From: Treponema bryantii
Lineage (GTDB): Bacteria > Spirochaetota > Spirochaetia > Treponematales > Treponemataceae
Direction: 5' to 3'
Length of the DNA: 64,000 nt
Assembly: GCF_900111035.1 (NCBI RefSeq)
Contig: NZ_FOFU01000007.1
Span: 1 to 64,000, forward strand
The first letter of the stretch is position 1; the number at the start of each line of letters is the position of its first letter. This document shows, in pieces, positions 16,951 through 25,683 of this stretch. Below the pieces are notes generated by a model. It saw only the letters and a list, made by a program, of their open reading frames with translations, made no database searches and was not told the origin of the DNA. A program made the translations under genes and the position numbers.

Positions 16951-17313
16951 ATGAAAAAGAATGAAGAACTGTGCGAAGGCGAAGTAATTCACGAAGAGAC
17001 CGTAAAAAAAGTTAGGGCAACATTTCCAGAAGATGAAATGATTTTTGACCTTGCTGATTTTTACAAGATTTTTGGTGATACAACGCGTGTAAAGATTCTT
17101 TATGCGCTTGATAAAAGTGACCTTTGCGTATGTGATATTTCGGCGCTGCTGGGAATGTCGGTTTCGGCTGTTTCTCATCAGTTGAGGACTTTACGTGAAT
17201 CTGATCTGGTGCGTACAAACCGTGAGGGCAAGGTAATTTACTACAGCCTTGCAGACGATCACGTAAAGAGTATTTTAGAGTGTGGTATAGAACATATTAA
17301 GGAGAAAGAATAA
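16951..17313 (+). CDS. ArsR/SmtB-family metal-responsive repressor (CadC-like)
   Basis: A 120-residue winged-helix protein. The recognition helix region reads SVSAVSHQLRTLRESDLV and the wing REGKVIYYSL. The metal site of CadC/ArsR-type sensors, ELCVCD, is here DLCVCD, with further possible ligands in the C-terminal helix (DDHVKSILECGIEHIKE) as in SmtB-type alpha5 zinc sites. RBS AGGAG precedes the ATG. The gene overlaps the ATPase start by one base, so repressor and pump are translated together. Likely inducers are Zn(II), Cd(II) or Pb(II). Confidence 0.9.
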   Translation: MKKNEELCEGEVIHEETVKKVRATFPEDEMIFDLADFYKIFGDTTRVKILYALDKSDLCVCDISALLGMSVSAVSHQLRTLRESDLVRTNREGKVIYYSLADDHVKSILECGIEHIKEKE

Positions 17314-19460
17314 TGAGCGACGAACATAAACACGAACATGAACACTGCGAATGCGGACATGAACATGAACACGAACATGAACACGAACACTGCGAGTGCG
17401 GGCATGAACACGGACATCACCATGTCCATCACGAACACGATGGATGTTCATGCGGCTGCGGTCACGAACATGGACATCATCACCACGACCATGAACATGG
17501 ACACGAGCATGGAGAAGAACATGAACTTACTGTAAAGCAGTTGATTTTTGCTGCAGTAATGTTTGTACTTGGACTTGTAATAGAGCATCTTCCTGTAGAA
17601 AACTGGTTTCCTGATGTAGCAAAAATTGATCTGATTCATGAAGCAGTTTGTATGGTACTGTATTTTATTGCCTTTATGATAACAGGAAAGGATATTGTAA
17701 TTGGCGCTGTTTCTAACCTTATACATGGCGAACTGATGGATGAATCTTTCTTAATGTCTGTAGCAGCCATTGGTGCGATTCTTCTTGGTGAATATGAAGA
17801 AGCTGTTGCTATCATGATTCTGTATCAAGTTGGTGAAAAGTTTGAAGATTATGCAGTTGATAAATCTCGGGATTCTATCGAAGAGATTGCAAAACTTCGT
17901 CCGGATCATGCAACCGTAAAGGTTGGAGCAGAAACTCGCGAAGTAGATCCTGAAGAAGTTGAAACTGATTCTGTAATCATTGTAAAGCCTGGTGACCGTA
18001 TTCCTATTGATGGTGTTGTTGTAGACGGCGACAGTTTTGTTGATACTTCAGCTCTTACTGGTGAAAGTATTCCTCAGCATGTATCTGTTGGAAGCGAAGT
18101 TCTTTCCGGCTCAATCAACAAACAGGGCGTACTTGAAATCAGAACAACACGACATGCCGGTGATTCGGCTCTTTCACGTATTCTTGAACTCGTTGAAAAT
18201 GCAACAGAAAACAAGACAAAGTCTGAGCAGTTTGTAACACGCTTTGCACGTGTTTATACACCAATCGTTGTTTATTCTGCTCTGGCACTTGCAATTATTC
18301 CAAGTGTGATAATTGGCTTTAAGTCTGGCAACTGGGCATGGCAGGCAATCTGGAGTACCTGGGTATACCGTGCACTTATGTTCCTTGTAGTAAGCTGTCC
18401 TTGTGCGCTTGTTATTTCAATTCCACTTTCATTCTGTGGTGGTATTACAGCTGCTGCACGTCATGGAATCCTGATTAAAGGAAGTGTATACCTTGAAGCA
18501 CTCGGCCGTACAAAAACTGCCGTATTCGACAAGACTGGAACCCTTACAAAAGGAAACTTTGTTGTTACACATATTCACGCAACAGATTCTTCTATTACAG
18601 AGACAGAACTGCTTGCTCTTGCAACACATACAGAAATGTTCTCTACACATCCGATTTCTGCTTCACTCAAAGCTGCTCATCACGACAAATGCTGCGACAA
18701 TGTAAAACTTGAGAACGTAGAAGAAATTGCAGGTAAGGGTATAAAAGCTCTTGTAAACGGTAAGGAAGTTCTTGCCGGTAACACAAAGCTTATGGAACAG
18801 TTTGGTATTGATTACAGTGAATGTTCTGAACATCAGGACGGAACTGTAATTCACGTTGCAAGTGAAGGAAAGTACAGTGGCCACATTGTAATCAGCGATG
18901 AAATTAAAGATGATTCACAGGCAACTGTTGAAGGTCTTCATAAAATTGGTGTTGAAAATGTTGTAATGCTTACTGGAGATAACGAACGTGCCGCACATAC
19001 AGTTGCTGCAAAGCTCGGTCTTAAAAAAGCTTTTGGTCAGCTGCTCAGTGCAGACAAACTTGCTAAGGTTGAAGAACTTCTTGCAGATCTTTCTAAGGGT
19101 GGAAAGAAACGCGGTACTCTGATTTTTGCCGGCGACGGTATAAACGACGCGCCTGTTCTTGCCCGTGCTGATGCTGGTATCGCAATGGGTAATATGGGAA
19201 GTGACGCTGCGATTGAAGCTGCAGACATCATTATTATGGAAGACAAGCCAAGTAAGATTGTAGACGGAATTAAAATAAGCCGCCGCACCCTGCGCATTGT
19301 TTATGAAAACCTCTATGGTGCTTTGGGAATTAAGGGAGCTATTTTGATTCTCAGTGCCCTCGGCATTTCGAATATGTGGATTGCGGTTTTTGGCGATGTC
19401 GGTGTAACAATCCTTGCGGTTCTTAACAGCCTACGTCTGCTGAAAACTAGTAAGAAATAA
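17313..19460 (+). CDS. P1B-type Zn/Cd/Pb-exporting ATPase with histidine-rich N-terminus
   Basis: A 715-residue heavy-metal pump. The first ~70 residues are an extreme His/Glu tract (HEHEHEHEH and CECGHEH units, plus CSCGCGHEH) in place of a folded HMA domain. Then come membrane helices, the actuator motif TGES, the transport-site CPCAL, the phosphorylation loop DKTGTLTKG, the HP motif (THPIS) and the hinge GDGINDAP. The CPC motif and neighbour gene point to divalent Zn/Cd/Pb rather than copper. Repeats in this DNA come from the CAC/GAA codons of the tract. Likely function: metal detoxification at the inner membrane, induced by loss of ArsR binding. Confidence 0.93.
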   Translation: MSDEHKHEHEHCECGHEHEHEHEHEHCECGHEHGHHHVHHEHDGCSCGCGHEHGHHHHDHEHGHEHGEEHELTVKQLIFAAVMFVLGLVIEHLPVENWFPDVAKIDLIHEAVCMVLYFIAFMITGKDIVIGAVSNLIHGELMDESFLMSVAAIGAILLGEYEEAVAIMILYQVGEKFEDYAVDKSRDSIEEIAKLRPDHATVKVGAETREVDPEEVETDSVIIVKPGDRIPIDGVVVDGDSFVDTSALTGESIPQHVSVGSEVLSGSINKQGVLEIRTTRHAGDSALSRILELVENATENKTKSEQFVTRFARVYTPIVVYSALALAIIPSVIIGFKSGNWAWQAIWSTWVYRALMFLVVSCPCALVISIPLSFCGGITAAARHGILIKGSVYLEALGRTKTAVFDKTGTLTKGNFVVTHIHATDSSITETELLALATHTEMFSTHPISASLKAAHHDKCCDNVKLENVEEIAGKGIKALVNGKEVLAGNTKLMEQFGIDYSECSEHQDGTVIHVASEGKYSGHIVISDEIKDDSQATVEGLHKIGVENVVMLTGDNERAAHTVAAKLGLKKAFGQLLSADKLAKVEELLADLSKGGKKRGTLIFAGDGINDAPVLARADAGIAMGNMGSDAAIEAADIIIMEDKPSKIVDGIKISRRTLRIVYENLYGALGIKGAILILSALGISNMWIAVFGDVGVTILAVLNSLRLLKTSKK

Positions 19461-19462
19461 GA

Positions 19463-20119
19463 TTACTTTTTGCCCAGGAGAGTAAAATCCTGGGCTTCAT
19501 TACAGAAGATGATTCCGCTTCCAGCTTCTGCAAAACAAGGAAGGGCTGTGATAGCCTGGAGTATGGCATCCTTTTTATCAGACGGAACGAGAATCATCAG
19601 CATTTCTTTTTCCGGGACAATCTTCATTCCAAAGAAAGCTGCATCACCTTCTTTTGCAGTACCACGGGCACCGATAATTGTACCGCCACCGGCTCCTGCT
19701 TTACGGGCTGCAGCCATTGCATCTTCTGCATAGCCTTTGTTTACAATTACGTTTATCATCTGATATGTACTGGTTGCCATAGATTTGCCCCCTTTTATTT
19801 CTGATTTTTCGATTGAATCTGTATTACCTGCTTTTACAAAATTTCCTACTTCGATTGTAAAAAGCACTCCAAAATGTTTTTTTGTTTCTGATGCTGAAAT
19901 TATTGCAGTACGAACAGCTTCACATTTTTCTTCTTCCAGAATGATGTAGACGATATCTTTTGAAGTATCGCCAAGTCCCAGAAGCTGTAGAACTCCGTTC
20001 GATGCAGTTCCGCGGCCCATTGCAATAGTACCACCGCCAGCTCCCGCTGATTTTGCTGCGTCCGATATTAGTTCCCCGCTGTCATGAGGAACAATACTCA
20101 CAAGAAGCTTATAATTCAT
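19463..20119 (-). CDS. Tandem-domain P-II-like signalling protein
   Basis: A 218-residue protein made of two P-II/GlnB-like units in a row, about 1-97 and 115-210. Each unit has the same signature, AGAGGGTIAMGRGT in the first and AGAGGGTIIGARGT in the second, corresponding to the T-loop/glycine-rich region. Classical P-II proteins are single-domain trimers, so a fused pair is unusual. Its start overlaps the DUF1538 gene stop by 4 bases, so the two are cotranslated and probably physically linked, as P-II (GlnK) is with AmtB. Ligand unknown. Confidence 0.8.
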   Translation of the reverse strand: MNYKLLVSIVPHDSGELISDAAKSAGAGGGTIAMGRGTASNGVLQLLGLGDTSKDIVYIILEEEKCEAVRTAIISASETKKHFGVLFTIEVGNFVKAGNTDSIEKSEIKGGKSMATSTYQMINVIVNKGYAEDAMAAARKAGAGGGTIIGARGTAKEGDAAFFGMKIVPEKEMLMILVPSDKKDAILQAITALPCFAEAGSGIIFCNEAQDFTLLGKK

Positions 20120-21585
20120 TTTTTGCCTCCTTGTTTGAGTTTATATATGATTCCCATAAGCTGAATTGCAAGCAGCGGCATCATGGCAACAAGAGCAATT
20201 ACACCAAAAGAATCATTTCCGCCTTTTCCACTTGAGGCAGCACCAAGAGTAAATGAAAGTACAAAAGTTGAAGTGAGAGGTCCCGAAGCAACTCCGCCCG
20301 AATCAAAAGCAATTCCTGAAAAAAGAGAAGGGCAGAAAATCATAAGAGTCATAGCAATTATATAGCCTGGGATAATAACATATTTAAGATTAAAACCTGT
20401 AACAGCGCGAAGCATGGCAAGAGCAATGGCAATTGCAGTACCTACCGAAAGGAAAATAAGAAGGACCTTTCTTTTTATTGTACCGCCACTTACATTTTCT
20501 ACCTGTTCACTTAAAACCCATACAGCAGGTTCTGCACAGACAATAATTGCGCCTAAAAGAAGTCCGGTGAAGATAAGGAGCACATACCAGGCACCACCAT
20601 TTTCAACAGCAAGAGAGCCAAGCTTTTCTCCGAGTTCTGCGCCTGCCTGCGAAAAACCACCCTTTACTCCAATCAGAAAAATCGTAAGTCCTATAAAAGC
20701 ATAAATAAAACCGATTATAATTCTGATTACCTGACGTTTCGTCATTTTCAAGAGTGAAATCTGGAAGATTATAAACAATGCAAAAAGTGGTGCAATAGAA
20801 ATCAATGATTCGCGGAAGACGTGTGCAGCGATTTGGGCAAAGTTTTCTGATACTGCGTTAGATACTGCAGCACTTTCGGCTCCACTCAGTGGACCATCAA
20901 CTATAGGCCCTTTCAATAATATCGCATAAATCAAAACTGCCATAACTGGTCCGATGGAACAAACTCCTGTAAGACCAAAACTGTTGTCATTATCATCGCG
21001 GACGCTGGAAACACCAATACCTAGCGCCATAATAAAAGGTACAGTCATAGGACCTGTTGTTGCTCCGCCAGAATCAAAGGCAATTCCAAAAAAGCTTTCA
21101 GGGGCAAAAATAGAAATTAAGAAAAGCACTGAGTATGCAATGAAGAAAGTCCATTTAAGTGAAAGATTCAAAACAGTGCGCAAGAGTCCCAGCATTATAA
21201 AAAGACCAACTCCGCCTGCAATTACAAAGGTGATAGCTGTTTTATTTACGACGGGAAAAATGCTCCGTACCTGGTCACCAAAAACCTGAATATCAGGTTC
21301 CGCAGCAGTTACAATAAATCCGATTATGAAAGCAACAAAAAGCAAAAGTAGAAGAGAACGTTTTTTTGTCAGTGCAGAACCAGTTCTTTCGCCCATCGGC
21401 TGAATACCAAGGTCTACACCAAGAAGAAAAATTGTAAGGCCAATAATAAGCAAAAGCCCGCCAACGACAAAGCGTGCGAGCAGATACTTATCAAGAGGAA
21501 CAAAGGTTAATCCAAGAAACAGCACGATTGCCATAACCGGCAGAACCGAAACTGCTGTTTCTTTTAATTTGTTCAGAATGTTCAT
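20116..21585 (-). CDS. DUF1538 integral membrane protein (putative transporter)
   Basis: A 489-residue protein with about 12-14 hydrophobic helices built as two homologous halves. Each half has GIAFDSGG followed by a small-residue/Pro stretch and NDSFG (first half near residue 175 with DDNDNSFG, second near 425 with GGNDSFG). The internal duplication and conserved Asp/Asn in broken helices suggest a transporter or channel. The family is DUF1538 and has no established substrate. The paired P-II gene downstream suggests regulation by nitrogen or energy state. Confidence 0.8.
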   Translation of the reverse strand: MNILNKLKETAVSVLPVMAIVLFLGLTFVPLDKYLLARFVVGGLLLIIGLTIFLLGVDLGIQPMGERTGSALTKKRSLLLLLFVAFIIGFIVTAAEPDIQVFGDQVRSIFPVVNKTAITFVIAGGVGLFIMLGLLRTVLNLSLKWTFFIAYSVLFLISIFAPESFFGIAFDSGGATTGPMTVPFIMALGIGVSSVRDDNDNSFGLTGVCSIGPVMAVLIYAILLKGPIVDGPLSGAESAAVSNAVSENFAQIAAHVFRESLISIAPLFALFIIFQISLLKMTKRQVIRIIIGFIYAFIGLTIFLIGVKGGFSQAGAELGEKLGSLAVENGGAWYVLLIFTGLLLGAIIVCAEPAVWVLSEQVENVSGGTIKRKVLLIFLSVGTAIAIALAMLRAVTGFNLKYVIIPGYIIAMTLMIFCPSLFSGIAFDSGGVASGPLTSTFVLSFTLGAASSGKGGNDSFGVIALVAMMPLLAIQLMGIIYKLKQGGKK

Positions 21586-21606
21586 TTAATATTCTGTCAG
21601 TTTACC

Positions 21607-22101
21607 TTATGCGTCTGCAAAAACTTTTCCATCATCAAGCTTTACTTCAAGCTTTGTATATTCACAATGGAAATCATTCTTCAAACGGTCAAGATAGCGT
21701 TTGCTTTCCCACTTACACATAGGAAGATCATGGAGAAGATAATTTCCGCAGGCTTCAGGACGTGTCGCAGGAACTTCATTCTGAGTAAGAATCCATTCAA
21801 GACAGCGGATTGTAAGCTGACGCATATCTTCTACAGAGTATTTTCCAATCATGATGATATACATACCTGTGAGACAGCCCATAGGACCAACGTAAACTAC
21901 GTCATCCTTTACTTCAGAATTTCTGAACCAGGTAGCCATAAGATGCTCAAGACTGTGGATTGCTCCAGGTCCCATTGCCGGTTCTTTATTAGGTTCTGTG
22001 ATACGAAGATCATAAGTTGTAAAACCCTTGTCTTCGCGGGAAATATAGATACCAGGCTTCAAATGTGTATGATCAATAGTAAAACTCTGAACAACTTCCA
22101 T
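21607..22101 (-). CDS. luxS: S-ribosylhomocysteine lyase (LuxS)
   Basis: Converts S-ribosylhomocysteine to homocysteine and DPD, the AI-2 precursor. The Fe-binding HxxEH reads HSLEH, and the third metal ligand lies in GPMGCLTG. The start MEVVQSFTIDHTHLKPGIY is typical. The ATG at 22101 is chosen because AAGGAGG (22113-22119) precedes it; an upstream ATG at 22146 falls in a hairpin and has no such site. It follows the MTA/SAH nucleosidase gene, so the two steps of SAH recycling are adjacent. Confidence 0.95.
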   Translation of the reverse strand: MEVVQSFTIDHTHLKPGIYISREDKGFTTYDLRITEPNKEPAMGPGAIHSLEHLMATWFRNSEVKDDVVYVGPMGCLTGMYIIMIGKYSVEDMRQLTIRCLEWILTQNEVPATRPEACGNYLLHDLPMCKWESKRYLDRLKNDFHCEYTKLEVKLDDGKVFADA

Positions 22102-22138
22102 AGCGGGGGTAACCTCCTTAAAAAAAACGATAAACGGA

Positions 22139-22174
22139 CATGTCAAGGCTTTAAGCGAAGCGTGCCTTGACGTG
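22139..22174 (-). terminator. Stem-loop between mtnN and luxS
   Basis: CACGTCAAGGC and GCCTTGACATG on the minus strand form an 11-bp stem with one wobble pair and a 14-base loop. There is no strong U-tract. It may attenuate read-through or separate the expression of the two genes. Confidence 0.4.
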
Positions 22175-22192
22175 GACGTATATTACTTTAAT

Positions 22193-22882
22193 TTATATTT
22201 CTTTAATTACTTCCAGAAGGAAAGTGCTGCTAAGACGTGATGCTGTTTCTTCCGAATATGTTTCTTTTACAGTTTCGTCAGCAGTATCAGACATACATCT
22301 AATGATTACAAAAGGAACTTTGTTTGCATAGCATGCGTGTGCAATTGCACAACCTTCCATTTCAACACACTGAGGATGGAAGTTAGAAATGATAAAGTTT
22401 TTCTTTTCACCACCGGAAATAAACTGATCACCAGAAGCAATACGGCCTTTTGCTATTTTCAGCTTATTAGAAAAATCTGTATGTTCAAAAGCAGAAACTG
22501 CTGCATTTACAAGAGCTGGATCTGCAACAAAAACTTCCGGCATGCCTGGAACCTGTCCAAGTTTATAGCCAAAGAACACAGTATCAAAATCATGATAAAC
22601 TGCTTCTGTTGAAACTACAAAATCATAAATATTAAGACCAGTACCAGTAGCTCCCGCAATACCAGTATTGATAATCTTTGAAACTTTAAAATTCAGTATT
22701 AAAAGCTGAGTACATAAAGCAGCGTTTACTTTTCCAATACCACATTTTACGATAACAACATCTTTGTTATATAATTTTCCTTTGTAGAAAATTAAATTGT
22801 TGATATTAACTTTTTCTTTTGCAGACATGCGGGCAAAAAGAGTTTCTACCTCGCTGTCCATTGCTCCAATAATTCCAATCAT
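22193..22882 (-). CDS. mtnN: 5'-methylthioadenosine/S-adenosylhomocysteine nucleosidase
   Basis: A 229-residue enzyme removing adenine from MTA and SAH. Diagnostic segments are MIGIIGAMDSEVETL at the N-terminus, INTGIAGA, ASGDQFI, VEMEGCAIAH (substrate-binding Glu) and CMSDTADE (catalytic Asp). Length and motifs are complete. Its start overlaps the stop of the preceding small membrane protein gene (ATGA overlap), and luxS follows. Confidence 0.95.
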   Translation of the reverse strand: MIGIIGAMDSEVETLFARMSAKEKVNINNLIFYKGKLYNKDVVIVKCGIGKVNAALCTQLLILNFKVSKIINTGIAGATGTGLNIYDFVVSTEAVYHDFDTVFFGYKLGQVPGMPEVFVADPALVNAAVSAFEHTDFSNKLKIAKGRIASGDQFISGGEKKNFIISNFHPQCVEMEGCAIAHACYANKVPFVIIRCMSDTADETVKETYSEETASRLSSTFLLEVIKEI

Positions 22883-23274
22883 TTTTTTAATGCCTCTTTT
22901 TCTGCAGCGCGAGCGCGCTTTGAATAATGTCCAAGAACTTCATTTGAAAGTTTATCAGTAAGATTAAACTTTTCGATTACAAAGTTTGCACAAGTTTTAT
23001 ATATCATAAAGCCAAGGAAAAGACCACCGATAAAGCTAACGATAGTACTGAACTGGAAAACAGTGCGTGCAGTAGCTTCAGGAAGTGTAAAAACTTTGAA
23101 AATCAGGAAAGAGAAAAATACAAAAAGCAGCAGAATTACAGCGAGAGTTTCTACGATTTCAAAAATACTACCGAAAAACAGGAAAAGTCTTGAATTGCGT
23201 TTTTTAGCACGAAGTTCAAGTTCCTTTTTCTGACGTTCAAGTCTCTCCGCTTTTTCTTCATCAGTCATGTCCAT
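22879..23274 (-). CDS. Small two-helix membrane protein, unknown
   Basis: A 131-residue protein with a charged N-terminal coil (about 1-27, rich in Lys/Glu/Arg), two hydrophobic helices (about 29-53 and 64-86) and a charged C-terminal tail with a predicted helix. No family recognised. It is translated in an operon between lspA and mtnN, with AGAGGT as ribosome site. Conservation in other treponemes would be the first thing to test. Confidence 0.65.
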   Translation of the reverse strand: MDMTDEEKAERLERQKKELELRAKKRNSRLFLFFGSIFEIVETLAVILLLFVFFSFLIFKVFTLPEATARTVFQFSTIVSFIGGLFLGFMIYKTCANFVIEKFNLTDKLSNEVLGHYSKRARAAEKEALKK

Positions 23275-23290
23275 GTGAATACCTCTTTTT

Positions 23291-23836
23291 TTATTTATTC
23301 TCAGATTCCTGAGATTTCTGTTCTTTAGATTCTTTTATATAAGTAATGATAAATGAAACAATCAGCATAATACCACAGACAACAACTGCTGCGTCTGCAA
23401 CATTAAAGGTTGGCCATCGTTCAAGACCAAAAAGTCCATAGAATTTAACATCGATAAAGTCTACAACACCTTCGGCACGGAAAAAGCGGTCAATAAGATT
23501 TCCAAGACCTCCACCTACAATACCCATAATTGCCCAGCGCTGAACCTTAGTCCAGGTATTATTCTTAAAGTAAATTCCAACAACAATACCAATTACGATA
23601 AGAGGAATAAGAGAAAACAGTAAACGGCGCAAAGTATCAGACCAGGTTGCACCTACACTAAACGCAACTCCTGTATTTGCTACGTGAATGATTCTCAGAA
23701 AATCTCCAAAAAACTGTGCGCCTATTGTATAAAGCGGAATATTTTTCATTACAAGGATTTTTGTAATCTGATCAAGGATAACTACTAGAACTGCAAGTGA
23801 AATTGGCAGCAGTTTTGATTTTAATTCTTTATTCAT
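23291..23836 (-). CDS. lspA: Lipoprotein signal peptidase (signal peptidase II)
   Basis: Cleaves the signal peptide of diacylglyceryl-modified prolipoproteins in the inner membrane. Four hydrophobic helices are present. The catalytic aspartates lie in GGGLGNLIDRF and FNVADAAVVV, and VLDQITK and ANTGVAFS are further family motifs. The ATG at 23836 (181 residues) is chosen over an upstream TTG at 23872. A TATATT box lies 6 bases before this ATG, so it may also have its own leaderless transcript. It acts in the same pathway as lgt at 46.5-47.5 kb. Confidence 0.93.
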   Translation of the reverse strand: MNKELKSKLLPISLAVLVVILDQITKILVMKNIPLYTIGAQFFGDFLRIIHVANTGVAFSVGATWSDTLRRLLFSLIPLIVIGIVVGIYFKNNTWTKVQRWAIMGIVGGGLGNLIDRFFRAEGVVDFIDVKFYGLFGLERWPTFNVADAAVVVCGIMLIVSFIITYIKESKEQKSQESENK

Positions 23837-23842
23837 ATTAAA

Positions 23843-23848
23843 AATATA
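23843..23848 (-). promoter_or_regulatory. Possible -10 box of a leaderless lspA promoter
   Basis: TATATT on the minus strand ends 6 bases before the ATG, directly after the stop codon of the Nif3-like gene. Weaker than the other examples because the AT-rich context makes chance matches easy. Confidence 0.35.
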
Positions 23849-23849
23849 C

Positions 23850-24617
23850 TTATAAATCTGTCGGCAGGTCAATAAATAACGTGCGAAGACCTAACTCCTT
23901 TTCTATTTTTTCTTTAAGCAGGGAAACTCCCATAGTTTCGGTGCCGTAATGGCCTCCGGCAATTACATTGATACCAAATTCTTCTGCAGGATGATATTGC
24001 TCATGAGCGAACTCACCGGTAATGTAACAGTCTAAACCGAGTTCAGCAGCCTGATCCACATCTTCACCGGCCCCTCCGGAAATAATTCCTACAGTTTTGA
24101 TTTGTGATTTTCCGAACTGGAAGAGGCGGGCATTTGTTTTTGTGATTTTTGAAAGTGAAGAACAGAGGTCTTCTGGAGACACTGGTGTAGTGAATTCACC
24201 GCGAACTCCAATACTCATTCCACGCCAGAAACCGAACGGTTCAAGCTTTGAAAGCCCGAGGGCGGCCGCCAGTCCGTAGTTATTTCCATAAGGATTGTTT
24301 GCATCAAGAGGAATGTGGTAGCCGATTAAAGCAAGGTCGTTTTTAATAAAGGCGGCCGCACGCTTATAAAAATTACCGGTAAGTGTTTCGCAACCACCCC
24401 AGAAAAGTCCGTGGTGAACAACCAGAACATCTGCGCCAGCTTCAGCTGCAGCAAGAGCAGTTGCTTCGCATGCGTCCACCGCAAAAGCTACCGTCTTAAT
24501 CTGTTTCTCCGCCGGGGCGGAATTCTGCACCTGAATACCATTCCGCGAAGGGTCTCCAGGAAAGTCTTCTTTTTTAAGGAACGCGTTCAGCCACTCGTCC
24601 AGTTCATTTAAGGTCAT
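23850..24617 (-). CDS. Nif3-like dinuclear metal-centre protein
   Basis: A 255-residue member of the Nif3/YbgI family (annotated in databases as GTP cyclohydrolase I type 2 homolog, a label with weak experimental support). Metal-binding segments are VVHHGLFWGG, GYHIPLDAN and GGHYGTETMG. The ATG at 24617 has GGAGG ahead and gives the normal N-terminus TLNELDEWLNAFL; a longer reading frame to 24686 is not needed. It overlaps the end of the upstream gene by 14 bases. Confidence 0.85.
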   Translation of the reverse strand: MTLNELDEWLNAFLKKEDFPGDPSRNGIQVQNSAPAEKQIKTVAFAVDACEATALAAAEAGADVLVVHHGLFWGGCETLTGNFYKRAAAFIKNDLALIGYHIPLDANNPYGNNYGLAAALGLSKLEPFGFWRGMSIGVRGEFTTPVSPEDLCSSLSKITKTNARLFQFGKSQIKTVGIISGGAGEDVDQAAELGLDCYITGEFAHEQYHPAEEFGINVIAGGHYGTETMGVSLLKEKIEKELGLRTLFIDLPTDL

Positions 24618-25650
24618 TAAGGGCCTCCACAGTTTTTTTAGCCAGGAGATTTGGAGTTGCAAGAGAAGAATCCCGCGAAAATCCAAGAACCATTGCTAAA
24701 AGAGGATCAGTCTGTTCAATACAGCCATATCCAGAAGTTTTATAGTTATCAATAGAAGAAAGTTTTAATATACCGGCAATTTCTTCCGGATTTTTCTTCA
24801 TTAAGTCGTCAGCCGCAATATCAGCCATAAAATCAGCTATAAGGAAGAATTTCTTATTGGAACCACAATGTTCTCGAAGTAAAGGAAGCAGAACTGAATA
24901 TTCCTGAGAAATGTTGAAAGAGTAGTATTCCTTTTGAGATGTAAACTTTTTCTCGTTCAGAACACTCTGAATAACCATAATCAGACGGCGGAGAATTTTT
25001 TTTTCGCCAATATTATGAAGCCACTGTCCGTCATCAGCATAAAAATCAGCAGAATAAACTGTAATTCCCTGGGATGCCAGCTGTTGAAGATAAGGCTTAT
25101 AATGTTCTGTATCGCCTCGTTTGTCCGGCTCAAACAGCACTATAAGATTTTCATATTTCTGTGGGGTTGTCTCTGATATTTGATCTGGAGCAAACTCATA
25201 AAGTGTCAGAGATTTTTTTCCAACAGCACTGGCCTTTTCAAAACCGCTTCTAAAGCTTCCTTTATATAGAAACTGATTTTCCGAAACGTTGAGTTTTCTT
25301 GAATGCTGTTCTACTGGTGCAAAATAAATTGTAGCTGCAAGTGCGAGTGCAGAAAAGATGATTGTAAAAGCGGCCCAAACCCTCATTAACGGGCTGTAAT
25401 GATCAATGTAAAGGCGTTCAAGATATCTGAAAATAGCATGGAAGTTTGAAAGAAGGACAAAGAGTGCAATTAAGAGTCCAAGAATTGTAAAAGCATCAAT
25501 TTTCCATGCGAAAATCTGCAGAATCGCTACAATAAAGGTGAACGGAGCCAGTACAACAAGAGGATCTCGCCGCACATGATGTACAAAAAATACGCGCAGG
25601 TTGGTAATAAATAATAATGCAAAAACTAAGAGTTCACCGTAGAATTTCAT
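24604..25650 (-). CDS. Membrane protein of unknown function with large C-terminal domain
   Basis: A 348-residue protein with about four hydrophobic helices in the first 115 residues and a soluble C-terminal domain (about 120-348). The soluble part alternates strands and helices and includes ENLIVLFEPDKRGD and KKFFLIADFMADIA, loosely like an alpha/beta hydrolase, but I see no nucleophile-elbow motif and assign no function. It is the first gene of the minus-strand operon ending in luxS. Its TATAAT is 7 bases from the ATG, so it is probably leaderless. Confidence 0.65.
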   Translation of the reverse strand: MKFYGELLVFALLFITNLRVFFVHHVRRDPLVVLAPFTFIVAILQIFAWKIDAFTILGLLIALFVLLSNFHAIFRYLERLYIDHYSPLMRVWAAFTIIFSALALAATIYFAPVEQHSRKLNVSENQFLYKGSFRSGFEKASAVGKKSLTLYEFAPDQISETTPQKYENLIVLFEPDKRGDTEHYKPYLQQLASQGITVYSADFYADDGQWLHNIGEKKILRRLIMVIQSVLNEKKFTSQKEYYSFNISQEYSVLLPLLREHCGSNKKFFLIADFMADIAADDLMKKNPEEIAGILKLSSIDNYKTSGYGCIEQTDPLLAMVLGFSRDSSLATPNLLAKKTVEALNDLK

Positions 25651-25657
25651 AGAATAA

Positions 25658-25663
25658 ATTATA
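25658..25663 (-). promoter_or_regulatory. -10 box of leaderless promoter (minus-strand operon)
   Basis: TATAAT on the minus strand, 7 bases before the ATG at 25650. The surrounding 14 bases are an exact inverted copy of the dnaX promoter at 25970-25983. Confidence 0.65.
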
Positions 25664-25683
25664 ATGGGATTTACGGAAATATG

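Noticed and set aside
17313-17520. Short repeats suggesting a CRISPR array or tandem repeat
   Set aside because: They are coding repeats of a His/Glu tract; no spacers, no cas genes.
22102-22146. Longer LuxS N-terminus from 22146
   Set aside because: It would start in a hairpin and lie upstream of the AAGGAGG site; 22101 gives the standard N-terminus.
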